DNA from: Streptomyces spongiae
Lineage (GTDB): Bacteria > Actinomycetota > Actinomycetes > Streptomycetales > Streptomycetaceae
Assembly: GCF_009377185.1 (NCBI RefSeq)
Contig: NZ_VJZC01000022.1
Span: 1 to 46,495 of the forward strand
DNA length: 46,495 bases
Direction of reading: 5' to 3'
Below, piece by piece: positions 1 to 8,080 of the stretch (positions are counted from its first letter, which is position 1; each line of letters begins with the position of its first letter). The notes under the pieces are model-generated. The model made no database searches. It was not told the origin of the DNA and was given only the letters and a program-made list of their open reading frames with translations. The position numbers and the translations under genes were made by a program.

Positions 1-2221
1 GGGGACGCCCGGAGCCCTGCCCCGCCTTCCCCTGCGGAGCAGCCTCGTCGTCCAGCCGCAGTGTCAGCGAGATCCGCTTGCGCGGGATGTCGACGTCCAG
101 CACCTTCACCTTGACGATGTCCCCGGGCTTCACCACGTCCCGCGGGTCCTTGACGAACGTCTTCGACATCGCGGAGACGTGCACGAGCCCGTCCTGGTGG
201 ACACCGACGTCCACGAACGCCCCGAAGGCCGCGACGTTCGTGACGACGCCTTCCAGCACCATCCCGGACGACAGGTCGGAGATCTTCTCGACGCCCTCCT
301 TGAAGGTGGCCGTCTTGAAGGCGGGCCGCGGGTCACGCCCCGGCTTCTCCAGCTCCTTCAGGATGTCCGACACGGTCGGCAGACCGAACGTCTCGTCCAC
401 GAAGTCACCCGGCTTCAGCGACCGCAGCACCGACGTGTTGCCGATCAGCGACGCGACCTCGCTGCCCGACTGCTTCACCATCCGCCGGACCACCGGATAC
501 GCCTCGGGGTGCACGCTGGAGCCGTCCAGCGGGTCGGTACCGCCCCGGATCCGCAGGAAGCCCGCGCACTGCTCGTACGCCTTGGGACCGAGCCGCGCCA
601 CGCCCTTCAGCTCCGAGCGGGACGTGAACGGCCCGTTCGAGTCGCGGTGCGCCACGATGTTCTCCGCCAGCCCGGACGAGATGCCGGAGACCCGGGCGAG
701 CAACGGCGCGGAGGCCGTGTTGACGTCCACGCCCACGCCGTTCACACAGTCCTCGACCACCGCGTCCAGCGACCGCGACAGCTTCACCTCGGACAGGTCG
801 TGCTGGTACTGCCCGACACCGATCGACTTCGGGTCGATCTTCACCAGTTCGGCGAGCGGGTCCTGGAGCCGCCGCGCGATCGAGACGGCACCGCGCAGCG
901 AGACGTCCATGCCCGGCAGTTCCTGCGAGGCGAACGCCGACGCCGAGTACACGGACGCTCCCGCCTCGGACACCATCACCTTCGTGAGCTTCAACTCCGG
1001 GTGCCGGCCGATCAGTTCCCCCGCGAGCTTGTCCGTCTCGCGCGACGCCGTGCCGTTACCGATCGCGATCAGCTCGACGGCGTGCTCCTTGGCGAGCCGC
1101 GCGAGCTTGGCGAGGGCCTCGTCCCACTTGTTGGCGGGGACGTGCGGGTAGATCACGTCGGTGGCGACGACCTTGCCGGTCGCGTCGACCACGGCGACCT
1201 TCACGCCTGTACGGAAGCCCGGGTCGAGCCCCAGCGTCGAGCGCGTCCCCGCCGGGGCGGCGAGCAGCAGGTCCCGCAGGTTCGCCGCGAACACGTCGAC
1301 CGCCTCGTCCTCGGCGGCCGTACGCAGCCTGAGGCGCAGGTCGATACCGAGGTGCACGAGGATCCTGGTGCGCCAGGCCCAGCGGACCGTGTCCGTCAGC
1401 CACTTGTCGGCGGGGCGCCCGCGGTCGGCGATCCCGAAGCGGTGCGCCACGATCCCCTCGTACGACGACGGGCCGTCCGTGGGCTCCTCGGGCTCCAGGA
1501 CCAGGTCGAGGACATCCTCCTTCTCGCCGCGCAGCATGGCGAGGATGCGGTGGGAGGGCAGCTCGGTGAAGGGCTCGGCGAAGTCGAAGTAGTCGGCGAA
1601 CTTGGCGCCCGCCTCCTCCTTGCCCTCCTTGACCTTCGCGGCCAGCCGCCCGCGCACCCACATGCGCTCACGCACCTCGCCGATCAGGTCGGCGTCCTCC
1701 GAGAACCGCTCGGTGAGGATCGCCCGGGCGCCGTCCAGCGCGGCCTGCGGGTCGGCGACCCCCTTGTCGGCGTCCACGAACGCCGCGGCCGCGGCGAGAG
1801 GCTCCACAGTCGCGTCGCCCAGGAGCCCCTCGGCCAGCGGCTCGAGCCCCGCCTCGCGAGCGATCTGCGCCTTGGTGCGCCGCTTCGGCTTGAACGGAAG
1901 ATAGATGTCCTCCAGCCGCGCCTTGGTCTCGGCACCACGGATCTGCGCCTCGACCTCGGGCGTCAGCTTGCCCTGCTCACGCACCGAGTCGAGGATCGCC
2001 GTCCGCCGCTCCTCCAGCTCCCGCAGATAGCGCAGCCGCTCCTCGAGCGTGCGCAGCTGCGCGTCGTCGAGCATCTCGGTCGCTTCCTTGCGGTAGCGGG
2101 CGATGAAGGGCACGGTCGAACCGCCGTCGAGCAGCTCTACCGCGGCCTTCACCTGCCGCTCCCGTACGCCGAGCTCCTCGGCGATCCTGCCTTCGATGGA
2201 CCCTACGAGGGGTGTCGTCAC
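1..2221 (-). CDS. tex: Tex-family RNA-binding transcription accessory protein (3' end off window)
   Basis: Tex proteins are cytoplasmic nucleic-acid-binding factors with an N-terminal Tex-like region, a YqgF/RNase H-like domain, helix-hairpin-helix repeats and a C-terminal S1 domain. The visible 740 codons begin at a GTG ([20 protein letters not shown]) followed by the conserved [14 protein letters not shown] stretch. The last visible part ends with an S1-like strand ([19 protein letters not shown]) and a low-complexity Gln/Gly/Lys tail that is cut by the window edge. Most of the protein is present, since family members are about 750-800 residues. It is transcribed leftwards and is the last of three genes on this strand. 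The exact role in Streptomyces is unknown; Tex affects toxin gene expression and transcription in other bacteria. Confidence 0.93.
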   Translation of the reverse strand, partial: MTTPLVGSIEGRIAEELGVRERQVKAAVELLDGGSTVPFIARYRKEATEMLDDAQLRTLEERLRYLRELEERRTAILDSVREQGKLTPEVEAQIRGAETKARLEDIYLPFKPKRRTKAQIAREAGLEPLAEGLLGDATVEPLAAAAAFVDADKGVADPQAALDGARAILTERFSEDADLIGEVRERMWVRGRLAAKVKEGKEEAGAKFADYFDFAEPFTELPSHRILAMLRGEKEDVLDLVLEPEEPTDGPSSYEGIVAHRFGIADRGRPADKWLTDTVRWAWRTRILVHLGIDLRLRLRTAAEDEAVDVFAANLRDLLLAAPAGTRSTLGLDPGFRTGVKVAVVDATGKVVATDVIYPHVPANKWDEALAKLARLAKEHAVELIAIGNGTASRETDKLAGELIGRHPELKLTKVMVSEAGASVYSASAFASQELPGMDVSLRGAVSIARRLQDPLAELVKIDPKSIGVGQYQHDLSEVKLSRSLDAVVEDCVNGVGVDVNTASAPLLARVSGISSGLAENIVAHRDSNGPFTSRSELKGVARLGPKAYEQCAGFLRIRGGTDPLDGSSVHPEAYPVVRRMVKQSGSEVASLIGNTSVLRSLKPGDFVDETFGLPTVSDILKELEKPGRDPRPAFKTATFKEGVEKISDLSSGMVLEGVVTNVAAFGAFVDVGVHQDGLVHVSAMSKTFVKDPRDVVKPGDIVKVKVLDVDIPRKRISLTLRLDDEAAPQGKAGQGSGRP

Positions 2222-2308
2222 GATCCCGTACCGCCTTCTTCACTGAGGTTGCGCGGCAATTGTGGCAGGCGGCACCGACAACGGAGGAGCAGGGCGTGGT
2301 GACAGCCG

Positions 2309-2452
2309 TCAGACGCGGCGAGCCCGTCCACCGCGTCGCGCGGACCCCGAGAGCCCGCTGAGGAGCCGGGCAACGGCGCGGAACGGCAGCGTCACCACGG
2401 TGGCGATCGCCGCCCCGATCTGCCGCAACACGTCTGCGATCGCACGGAACAC
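2309..2452 (-). CDS. 47-residue LPFR-motif small protein
   Basis: A short gene reads from a GTG preceded by a good ribosome site (GAAAGGGG, 5 nt away) to a TGA. The peptide has a hydrophobic or amphipathic first half (FRAIADVLRQIGAAIATVVT), then the motif LPFRAVARLL, then an Arg/Gly-rich basic tail ending GRARRV. Short Streptomyces proteins with an LPFR motif have been named for it; I know of no function. One amphipathic helix with a cationic tail suggests membrane-surface or nucleic-acid contact, which is inference. It lies between the SCO6745-like gene and tex on the same strand and may be co-transcribed with them. Confidence 0.72.
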   Translation of the reverse strand: MFRAIADVLRQIGAAIATVVTLPFRAVARLLSGLSGSARRGGRARRV

Positions 2453-2561
2453 GTCAAACCCCTTTCGTCTCCCGGCCGTTACGGCCGGAAGGACACCGGG
2501 TACCGCGGATCGTCCCGGCCATGCCCGAGAGCCCGCCGCAAGAGGCCGGCTCTCCGCCGCC

Positions 2562-3428
2562 TCAGCCCTTGCCGACCATGCCCTCCGGGAACGCGCCCGC
2601 GGCGAGCACCGCCGTCAGGAGCCCGCCGGCCAGCTCGGTGAGCCGTTCGACGCCCGCCGCGCCCAGGTGCTCGTACGGCGCCCGGTCGAGCCGGTCCGTC
2701 TCGGTCTCGATCTCCTGGCGCAACGCGACGCCCGCCTCCGTCAGCTCGCCCTCGGAGTCCAGCACGCCCCGTTCCCGCAGCCGCGCCACGGCCGTGTCCC
2801 AGTCGTGCCGCGCCCAGCCGCGCGTCCTCAGCGCCCACTTCGGCGCCATGCCCTTGCCCGTCGCCGTATGGCTCACCAGGGCCTCCACCGGGTCGAGGCC
2901 CGCGTCGAGCAGTACCGCCAGATGACCGTCGCCCCGGTGCTCGCGCAGCAGCGTCGCCCCGTGCCACAACGCGAGGTGCGGCTCGTCCGGCACCGGCAGA
3001 TCGGCGTGCGCGGCATACAGGGGGCGCGCGGTCCTGCCGCACGCTTCGGCCGCACGCAGCGCCAGCTCCGCCGCCTCGGCCACCTCCTTGGAGGCGAGTA
3101 CCTCCTCGCCGAGCAGCCTCCGCAGCGTGGCGTCCACGGCACGCGCGCGTGCCGCGAGCACGACCGACGGGGACGCGCTCTCCCACACCGCGGGAACGTG
3201 CCGCGCCACCAGCTCGTGCCGGAAGTTGTAGAACGTGGCCGTCACGACGCCCGCGGTCACCGGCCCCATCGCGGCGGCCCGCACCGCGAAGTACGCCGCG
3301 CCGGGGTCCTCGACCCCGACAGCGGCCAACTCGCGCCCGAGATCCGGTGAGAAGTAGTGCGTGGAGTGGAGGGGGTTGAGGACGTTGTGACAGCGCCGGC
3401 CCGCTCGTTCAGGGAGAGGTGTGGTCAT
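2562..3428 (-). CDS. SCO6745/SalK-like family protein
   Basis: The product is 288 residues and starts MTTPLPERAGRRCHNVLNPLHSTHYFS. The pairing of an N-terminal HSTHYFSPD-type segment with a C-terminal winged-helix-like segment (WDTAVARLRERGVLDSEGELTEAG) is typical of actinobacterial proteins annotated as SCO6745 or SalK-like. Their biochemical role is not established to my knowledge. It is all-helical in appearance, with no signal peptide or membrane segment. The start faces the divergent GlxA-type gene across 136 bp that hold a TetR-like palindrome and a 12-bp repeat array. The family call rests on recollection of the family and conserved position. Confidence 0.75.
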   Translation of the reverse strand: MTTPLPERAGRRCHNVLNPLHSTHYFSPDLGRELAAVGVEDPGAAYFAVRAAAMGPVTAGVVTATFYNFRHELVARHVPAVWESASPSVVLAARARAVDATLRRLLGEEVLASKEVAEAAELALRAAEACGRTARPLYAAHADLPVPDEPHLALWHGATLLREHRGDGHLAVLLDAGLDPVEALVSHTATGKGMAPKWALRTRGWARHDWDTAVARLRERGVLDSEGELTEAGVALRQEIETETDRLDRAPYEHLGAAGVERLTELAGGLLTAVLAAGAFPEGMVGKG

Positions 3429-3438
3429 ACGCCAAGGC

Positions 3439-3454
3439 TACCGACTGGTTGGTA
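3439..3454. promoter_or_regulatory. TetR-type operator candidate
   Basis: The 16-mer TACCGACTGGTTGGTA is palindromic in 7 of 8 base pairs. It lies 11 bp upstream of the minus-strand SCO6745-like start. Sites of the form ACCRACNNGTYGGT are common TetR/AcrR operators in actinobacteria. No TetR gene is adjacent; the nearest is at 39934-40554, so the binding protein is unknown. Confidence 0.45.
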
Positions 3455-3473
3455 TGTCAGTAAACACCGGCAA

Positions 3474-3509
3474 ACACATGGCAGGACACCTGGCAGAACA
3501 CATGGCAGA
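3474..3509. repeat. Three 12-bp tandem repeats in a divergent promoter region
   Basis: The unit ACACATGGCAGG is followed by ACACCTGGCAGA and ACACATGGCAGA with no gap, and a degraded fourth copy precedes them from about 3464. Period 12 is close to one helical turn. The array sits between two divergent genes, 55 bp before the GlxA-type start, where a multimeric activator or repressor could bind. Confidence 0.6.
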
Positions 3510-3564
3510 AAAGGTGGGGAACTCGTCATTGCGGCCATGACCCCGCCCGCCAACAATCGAAGGC

Positions 3565-4524
3565 ATGCGAACCGTGCTGGTCGTCCTCTTCGACGACGTA
3601 CAGAGCCTCGACGTCACGGGCCCCGTCGAGGTCTTCAACGGCGCCGAACTCCACCACCCCGGGACGTACCGCATCACGACGGCCTCGCTGGACGGCGCCC
3701 CCGTACCCACCACCAGCGGCCTCACGCTCGTCCCGGAGCACGCCCTCGCCGACGCCCCCGTCCCGCACACCCTGCTCGTCCCCGGCGGCCAGGGCACCCG
3801 GCGCCCCGCACCCGAACTCGTCGCGTGGCTGCGCGAGCACGGCCCGCGCGCGGAGCGGCTCGTCTCGGTGTGCACCGGCGCGATCCTGCTCGCGGAGGCG
3901 GGCTTCCTGGACGGGCGCCGCGCGACGACCCACTGGGCGTACTGCGACAAGCTCGCCCGGGACCACCCGGAGATCGAGGTCGACCCGGACCCCATCTACG
4001 TACGCGACGGAAACGTCGCCACCTCCGCGGGCGTCACCTCGGGCATCGACCTCGCCCTCGCGCTCGTCGAGGAGGACCTCGGCCGGGACACCGCGCTCTC
4101 CGTAGCTCGTCACCTTGTCGTCTTCCTCCGGCGGCCCGGAAACCAGGCCCAGTTCAGCGCCCAGCTCGCGGTGCAGACGGCCCAGCGGGAGCCGTTGCGC
4201 GAGGTGCAGCAGTGGATCACCGAACACCCGGGCGGCGATCTGTCCGTCGAGTCGCTCGCCGCCCGCGCCCGTCTCTCGCCGCGCCACTTCGCGCGCGCGT
4301 TCCAGGCCGAGACCGGTATGACGCCCGGCCGGTACGTCGACCGCGTCCGCCTCGAACACGCCCGCCGCCTCCTGGAGGACACCGCCGACGGCGTCGAGGA
4401 GATCTCCCGCGCCTGCGGCTACGGCACGCCCGAAGCCATGCGGCGCGCCTTCCTCAGGACGCTCGGGGCGGGCCCGGCGGAGTACCGGCGCCGCTTCCGC
4501 CCGGCACCCGCACCCACCCTCTGA
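3565..4524 (+). CDS. GlxA-family transcriptional regulator (DJ-1/PfpI plus AraC HTH)
   Basis: The product is 319 residues in two parts. Residues 1 to about 190 form a DJ-1/PfpI fold with the nucleophile-elbow Cys103 in SVCTGAILLAEAG. Residues of about 215-315 form an AraC-type double helix-turn-helix (LSVESLAARARLSPRHFARAF, then EEISRACGYGTPEAMRRAF, ending FR). In this family the first domain is a ligand or sensor module and the second binds DNA. It starts at ATG 3565 behind a weak CGAAGG. The next gene, 39 bp downstream, is a stand-alone DJ-1/PfpI protein, so the two probably form an operon in which the regulator controls the partner. The ligand cannot be read from sequence. Confidence 0.9.
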   Translation: MRTVLVVLFDDVQSLDVTGPVEVFNGAELHHPGTYRITTASLDGAPVPTTSGLTLVPEHALADAPVPHTLLVPGGQGTRRPAPELVAWLREHGPRAERLVSVCTGAILLAEAGFLDGRRATTHWAYCDKLARDHPEIEVDPDPIYVRDGNVATSAGVTSGIDLALALVEEDLGRDTALSVARHLVVFLRRPGNQAQFSAQLAVQTAQREPLREVQQWITEHPGGDLSVESLAARARLSPRHFARAFQAETGMTPGRYVDRVRLEHARRLLEDTADGVEEISRACGYGTPEAMRRAFLRTLGAGPAEYRRRFRPAPAPTL

Positions 4525-4563
4525 AGCTCACCGAAGCACATCGAAGCTCACGGAAGGAACCCC

Positions 4564-5199
4564 ATGCAGATCGCGATCGTCCTCTTCGACCGCTTCACCG
4601 CTCTGGACGCCGTCGGCCCGTACGAGATCCTGAGCCGTGTCCCGGACGCGGAGACCGTCTTCGTCGCCGAGGAGGCCGGCCCGGTCCGTACCGACACCGG
4701 ATCCCTGGCGATCACGGCCGACAGGAGCCTCGCGGACGTGCCGAACCCCGACATCGTGCTGGTCCCGGGCGGCCCCGGCCAGAGCGACCAGATGGAGAAC
4801 GAGACCCTTCTGAACTGGCTGCGCGCCGCCGACGGCTCCAGCACCTGGACGACCTCCGTGTGCACCGGTTCCCTGCTGCTCGCCGCCGCAGGGCTCCTGG
4901 AGGGCCGCCGGGCGACCTCGCACTGGCTGGCGCTGGAGCAGCTCACGAAGTTCGGTGCCGAGCCCACGGGGGAGCGGGTGGTCTTCGACGGCAAGTACGT
5001 CACCGCGGCCGGCGTCTCTTCCGGCATCGACATGGGGCTCACCCTGCTGGGCCGGATCGCGGGCGACGAACACGCCCAGACCATCCAGCTGGTGACGGAG
5101 TACGACCCGCGGCCGCCCTACGACGCCGGGTCCCCGCAGAAGGCACCCGCGCACATCGTCGACGCCCTGCGCGCGAGGAGCCGCTTCGTCCTCACATAG
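4564..5199 (+). CDS. DJ-1/PfpI family protein
   Basis: The product is 211 residues of a single DJ-1/PfpI domain, with Cys100 in the elbow motif SVCTGSLLLAAAG and a conserved acidic residue near the N-terminus (VGPYEILSR). Relatives include isonitrile hydratase-type enzymes, glyoxalase-like proteins and cysteine peptidase-like proteins; the substrate is not evident here. The ATG is preceded by GGAAGGAA. It follows the GlxA-type regulator, which carries the same fold fused to an HTH. It ends 11 bp from the convergent crotonase gene. Confidence 0.88.
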   Translation: MQIAIVLFDRFTALDAVGPYEILSRVPDAETVFVAEEAGPVRTDTGSLAITADRSLADVPNPDIVLVPGGPGQSDQMENETLLNWLRAADGSSTWTTSVCTGSLLLAAAGLLEGRRATSHWLALEQLTKFGAEPTGERVVFDGKYVTAAGVSSGIDMGLTLLGRIAGDEHAQTIQLVTEYDPRPPYDAGSPQKAPAHIVDALRARSRFVLT

Positions 5200-5210
5200 G
5201 AAACCGGAGT

Positions 5211-5948
5211 TCACAGGCTCCAGGTGAACCGCGGCGCCCGGCGCTCCAGGAACGCGGCGACGCCCTCCGCGGTGTCGCCGCTCCCGCGCGCCTGCTCGGC
5301 CCAGTGGGCGTCCCGGTCCGTCCGGCCGTTGGCGAACTCCTTGGCCGCCGCCTGTGTCAACTGTGAGCGGGAGACCAGTACCCGGGCGAACTCCCCGACC
5401 CGCTTGCCGAGTTCGCCCTCCGACAGCACCTCGTCCACCAGGCCGGTCCGCAGTGCCCGCGCCGCGTCGATCAACTCTCCCGAGAACAACAGGTACTTGG
5501 CGGCCCCGGGCCCCACCAGCGACACCAGCCGCCGTGTGGAGGACGCCGGATAGACGATCCCCAGCTTCGCCGGAGTCACCCCGAACAGTGAGCCCTCCTC
5601 CGCGAACCGCAGGTCGCAGGCCGCCGCGAGCTGGGACCCGCCGCCCACGCAGTACCCGCGGATCGCCGCGAGGGAAGGCTTCGGGAAGGCGGCGAGCGCC
5701 TCCTCCGCGAGCTCGGCCAGCCCCTGCGCCTCGTCCGGTGAGCCCCGCAGCGTCGATATGTCGGCACCGGCGCAGAAGGTGTCACCCTCGCCGGTGAGCA
5801 CGAGCGCCCGTACGGCGCGGTCCGCGGCCAGCTCGTCGAGCAGTGGCGGCAGCGCCCGCCACATCCCGGCCGTCATGGCGTTGCGCTTGGCCGGATGGTG
5901 GATGACGACGGTGGCGACCCCGTCCGTGACGCTGTGCAGCAGCTCCAT
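5211..5948 (-). CDS. Crotonase-fold (enoyl-CoA hydratase/isomerase-like) protein
   Basis: The product is 245 residues with the crotonase CoA-binding and oxyanion-hole signatures: the TFCAGADI segment at about 57-64 and GYCVGGGSQLAAACDLR at 98-114. Aligned by eye to rat enoyl-CoA hydratase, the catalytic glutamates Glu144 and Glu164 fall on Gln106 and Pro126. A standard syn-hydratase reaction is therefore unlikely. Another crotonase chemistry, such as isomerase, thioesterase or decarboxylase, is more plausible. No beta-oxidation genes are nearby. The ATG at 5948 has only a weak upstream GGA. The fold is certain; the reaction is not. Confidence 0.85.
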   Translation of the reverse strand: MELLHSVTDGVATVVIHHPAKRNAMTAGMWRALPPLLDELAADRAVRALVLTGEGDTFCAGADISTLRGSPDEAQGLAELAEEALAAFPKPSLAAIRGYCVGGGSQLAAACDLRFAEEGSLFGVTPAKLGIVYPASSTRRLVSLVGPGAAKYLLFSGELIDAARALRTGLVDEVLSEGELGKRVGEFARVLVSRSQLTQAAAKEFANGRTDRDAHWAEQARGSGDTAEGVAAFLERRAPRFTWSL

Positions 5949-6013
5949 ACGCGGATGCTATCCGGCACCCGCGCACGTACGATCAAGGAGGGGCCCGGCG
6001 TGAGGAGGCCCCG

Positions 6014-6634
6014 ATGACACGGACGAAGCATGACGAGGCCGCCGGTCTGCGCCGCGGCTTCAGCTGGATCGGCGCACTCGGCGTGATCCTGGTAGCCGCG
6101 GGACTCGTGGGACTCCTCTACACCGCTTTCGCCACCCTGACCACGATGCTCCTGTTCGGCTGGCTGCTGCTGGCCGGCGGCGTGGTCGGCCTGCTGCACG
6201 CGGTCCAGGCCCGCGGCACCAATTTCTTCTGGCTCGGCGTGGTGGTCGCCGCCCTGAACATCGCGGCCGGTGTGGTCCTCATCCGCAGGCCCGAGGCGGG
6301 TGCCGAGGCCCTCGCCATGTTCGGCGCGCTGCTGTTCCTGGCCGGCGGGCTGTTCCGGGTGGTCGGCAGCCTCATCGTGGTGCGTGGCCCGCAGTTCGGC
6401 TGGACCCTGGTCCAGGGCGCCTTCGGGCTGCTCCTCGGCATCGTGGTGCTGGCCTCCTGGCCGAGCAGCAAGTACGTCATGGGTACGTTGTTCTCCCTCG
6501 CGCTGCTCTTCGACGGGCTCGGCCTGATCGCGACCGGGTTCGGCGGGCGGCGCCTCGTCGGCATGGTCTCGGACCGGCTGACCGCCGAGAAGAAGACGGA
6601 CGACCCCGGCGCCAAACGCGTACAACCCGAATAA
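6014..6634 (+). CDS. HdeD-family (DUF308) membrane protein
   Basis: The product is 206 residues with about six hydrophobic helices arranged as two repeats, typical of DUF308/HdeD proteins. The helices include LGVILVAAGLVGLLYTAF, FGWLLLAGGVVGLLHAV and AFGLLLGIVVLASW. A hydrophilic C-terminal tail (DRLTAEKKTDDPG) follows. HdeD is linked to acid resistance in E. coli; the role in actinobacteria is unknown. The start is well supported by GAGGAGG 5 nt before the ATG. It is divergent from the crotonase gene and appears to be a single-gene unit. Confidence 0.85.
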   Translation: MTRTKHDEAAGLRRGFSWIGALGVILVAAGLVGLLYTAFATLTTMLLFGWLLLAGGVVGLLHAVQARGTNFFWLGVVVAALNIAAGVVLIRRPEAGAEALAMFGALLFLAGGLFRVVGSLIVVRGPQFGWTLVQGAFGLLLGIVVLASWPSSKYVMGTLFSLALLFDGLGLIATGFGGRRLVGMVSDRLTAEKKTDDPGAKRVQPE

Positions 6635-6808
6635 CTCCAAAGGCGGCACGAGGCGAACAGGTGCGGTCGCGGCGCCGACTGTGCCGTTCACAGACGGGTG
6701 GAAAGCCGTCGATACACGCTGACTTCTGTTCAGTGTCCCGGTCTGCCTTTATGCGTTCCCAACACTCGACGTGTGGTGACAATCGAGCGCAAGGGTGGCG
6801 ACCGGACG

Positions 6809-7342
6809 ATGGACGACCAGGGGCGAGGGCCGAGCCCGCGCCCTGAGGGCGGCGGGGTACCGACCCCCGACCGCCGATCGCCGGGACCACTGCCGTACGA
6901 AGGGGTCTGGCGGTTCACCGCTCCGGCCGTCGACGCCTCGGTGCCGCAGGCGCGGCGCGCCGTCCGTGACCTGCTCGCCCGCCAGGGCGTGCCCGTCACG
7001 GACGACCTGGGTCATGGGCTGCTGCTGATCGTCTCCGAGCTGGTGACCAACGCGGTCAAACACGCGGCGGTGCTGTCGCCGACGATCGCCGTGGAGGTCG
7101 CCGTCGGAGCCGACTGGGTGCGCGTCGCGGTGGAGGACAACCACCCCTACCGCCCGACCGCCCTGGAGACGGACCACGCCCGCACCGGCGGCCGGGGACT
7201 GCTGCTCGTCCGGGAGATCACCCGGGAGGCGGGCGGCGTGTACGACGTGGAGCACACGGCCGGCGGCGGCAAGGTGATCTGGACCACCCTGCCGCTGCAC
7301 CCCGTACGCCTCGTCCCTCCAGGGCCCGAGGGCCTGTTCTGA
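6809..7342 (+). CDS. GHKL ATP-binding protein (RsbW-like anti-sigma or kinase family)
   Basis: The product is 177 residues: a Pro/Arg/Gly-rich N-terminal 40 residues, then a stand-alone HATPase_c domain. That domain has the N-box SELVTNAVKHA, a G1-like VEDNHPYRP and a GGRGLLLVREI G2-type box. Streptomyces has many such small ATPases, some of them RsbW-like anti-sigma kinases. No anti-sigma-antagonist or sigma gene lies next to it. The chosen ATG has AAGGGTGG 10 nt upstream; GTG codons at 6773 and 6776 would add about 12 residues. The partner is unknown. Confidence 0.8.
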   Translation: MDDQGRGPSPRPEGGGVPTPDRRSPGPLPYEGVWRFTAPAVDASVPQARRAVRDLLARQGVPVTDDLGHGLLLIVSELVTNAVKHAAVLSPTIAVEVAVGADWVRVAVEDNHPYRPTALETDHARTGGRGLLLVREITREAGGVYDVEHTAGGGKVIWTTLPLHPVRLVPPGPEGLF

Positions 7343-7355
7343 GGGCCGGTCCGGC

Positions 7356-7949
7356 TCACCAGCCCGCGGCCGCGCCCGTCAGTTCCCTGACCGCCGGGCG
7401 GGCCGCGTCCAGGACGGTCATGAACCAGGCGGAGAAGGGGTCCTTCGCATGCCGCTCCGCCAGCTCGGTGGGCGTCACGAAGGCCGTCTCCCCGACCTCC
7501 TCGGGATCGGGCCGCAGCGGGGACTGCACCAGTCCCACGAAGAGGTGGTTGAACTCCTGCTCCACCAGGCCCGAGTGCGGGTCCGGGTGGTTGTAGCGGA
7601 CGGTGCCCGCCTCGGCGAGCAGCGACGGGGAGACCCCGAGCTCCTCGTACGTCCGCCGGGCCGCCGCCGCGAAGGGCGCCTCGCCCGGGTACGGGTGGCC
7701 GCAGCAGGTGTTGGACCAGACACCGGGGGAGTGGTACTTGCCCAGGGCGCGTTGCTGGAGCAGCAGCCGCCCGCGTTCGTCGAAGAGGAAGACGGAGAAC
7801 GCCCGGTGCAGTTGCCCGGGCGGTTGGTGGGCGGCGAGCTTCTCCGCCGTGCCGATGGTGGTGCCGTCCTCGTCGACCAGTTCCAGCAGGATCGCTTCCG
7901 TGGTGCTGTTCTGTGAACTGTGCATCGCGGTGGCAGGTGTGATCGGCAT
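7356..7949 (-). CDS. idi: Type I isopentenyl-diphosphate delta-isomerase
   Basis: The product interconverts IPP and DMAPP. It has 197 residues with a Nudix-like core. Alignment by eye to E. coli Idi places the catalytic Cys at Cys83 (NTCCGHP) and the catalytic Glu at Glu132 (VEQEFNHLF). Metal ligands correspond to His41, His48, His85 and Glu130. The start MPITPATAM is chosen because AAGGA lies 5 nt upstream; longer in-frame starts up to 8072 lack this. It lies on the opposite strand 10 kb from the hopanoid operon and would supply DMAPP for it and for other isoprenoids. Its own promoter must lie in 7950-8080. Confidence 0.95.
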   Translation of the reverse strand: MPITPATAMHSSQNSTTEAILLELVDEDGTTIGTAEKLAAHQPPGQLHRAFSVFLFDERGRLLLQQRALGKYHSPGVWSNTCCGHPYPGEAPFAAAARRTYEELGVSPSLLAEAGTVRYNHPDPHSGLVEQEFNHLFVGLVQSPLRPDPEEVGETAFVTPTELAERHAKDPFSAWFMTVLDAARPAVRELTGAAAGW

Positions 7950-8080
7950 ACCCATCCTTCGCCTCGTACGTCGAACCTCAAGTCTGCCGTACGAAACCGG
8001 CACACCCGGCACTTCGCGCCGCTCCGCATGTCCCGCCGAGCCGGATGCCGTACACCGGATGCCCGAGAACATGCATCAAC

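Noticed and set aside
179..2302. A 707-codon plus-strand frame opposite tex
   Set aside because: It is composed of Arg, His, Val and Gly-rich low-information sequence, the mirror of the tex reading frame, with no ribosome site.
3454..3540. A 28-codon frame with a repeated HMAG/HLAE/HMAE pattern
   Set aside because: No ribosome site precedes it, and the repeat peptide follows automatically from the 12-bp DNA repeats. It is noted under the iteron finding instead.
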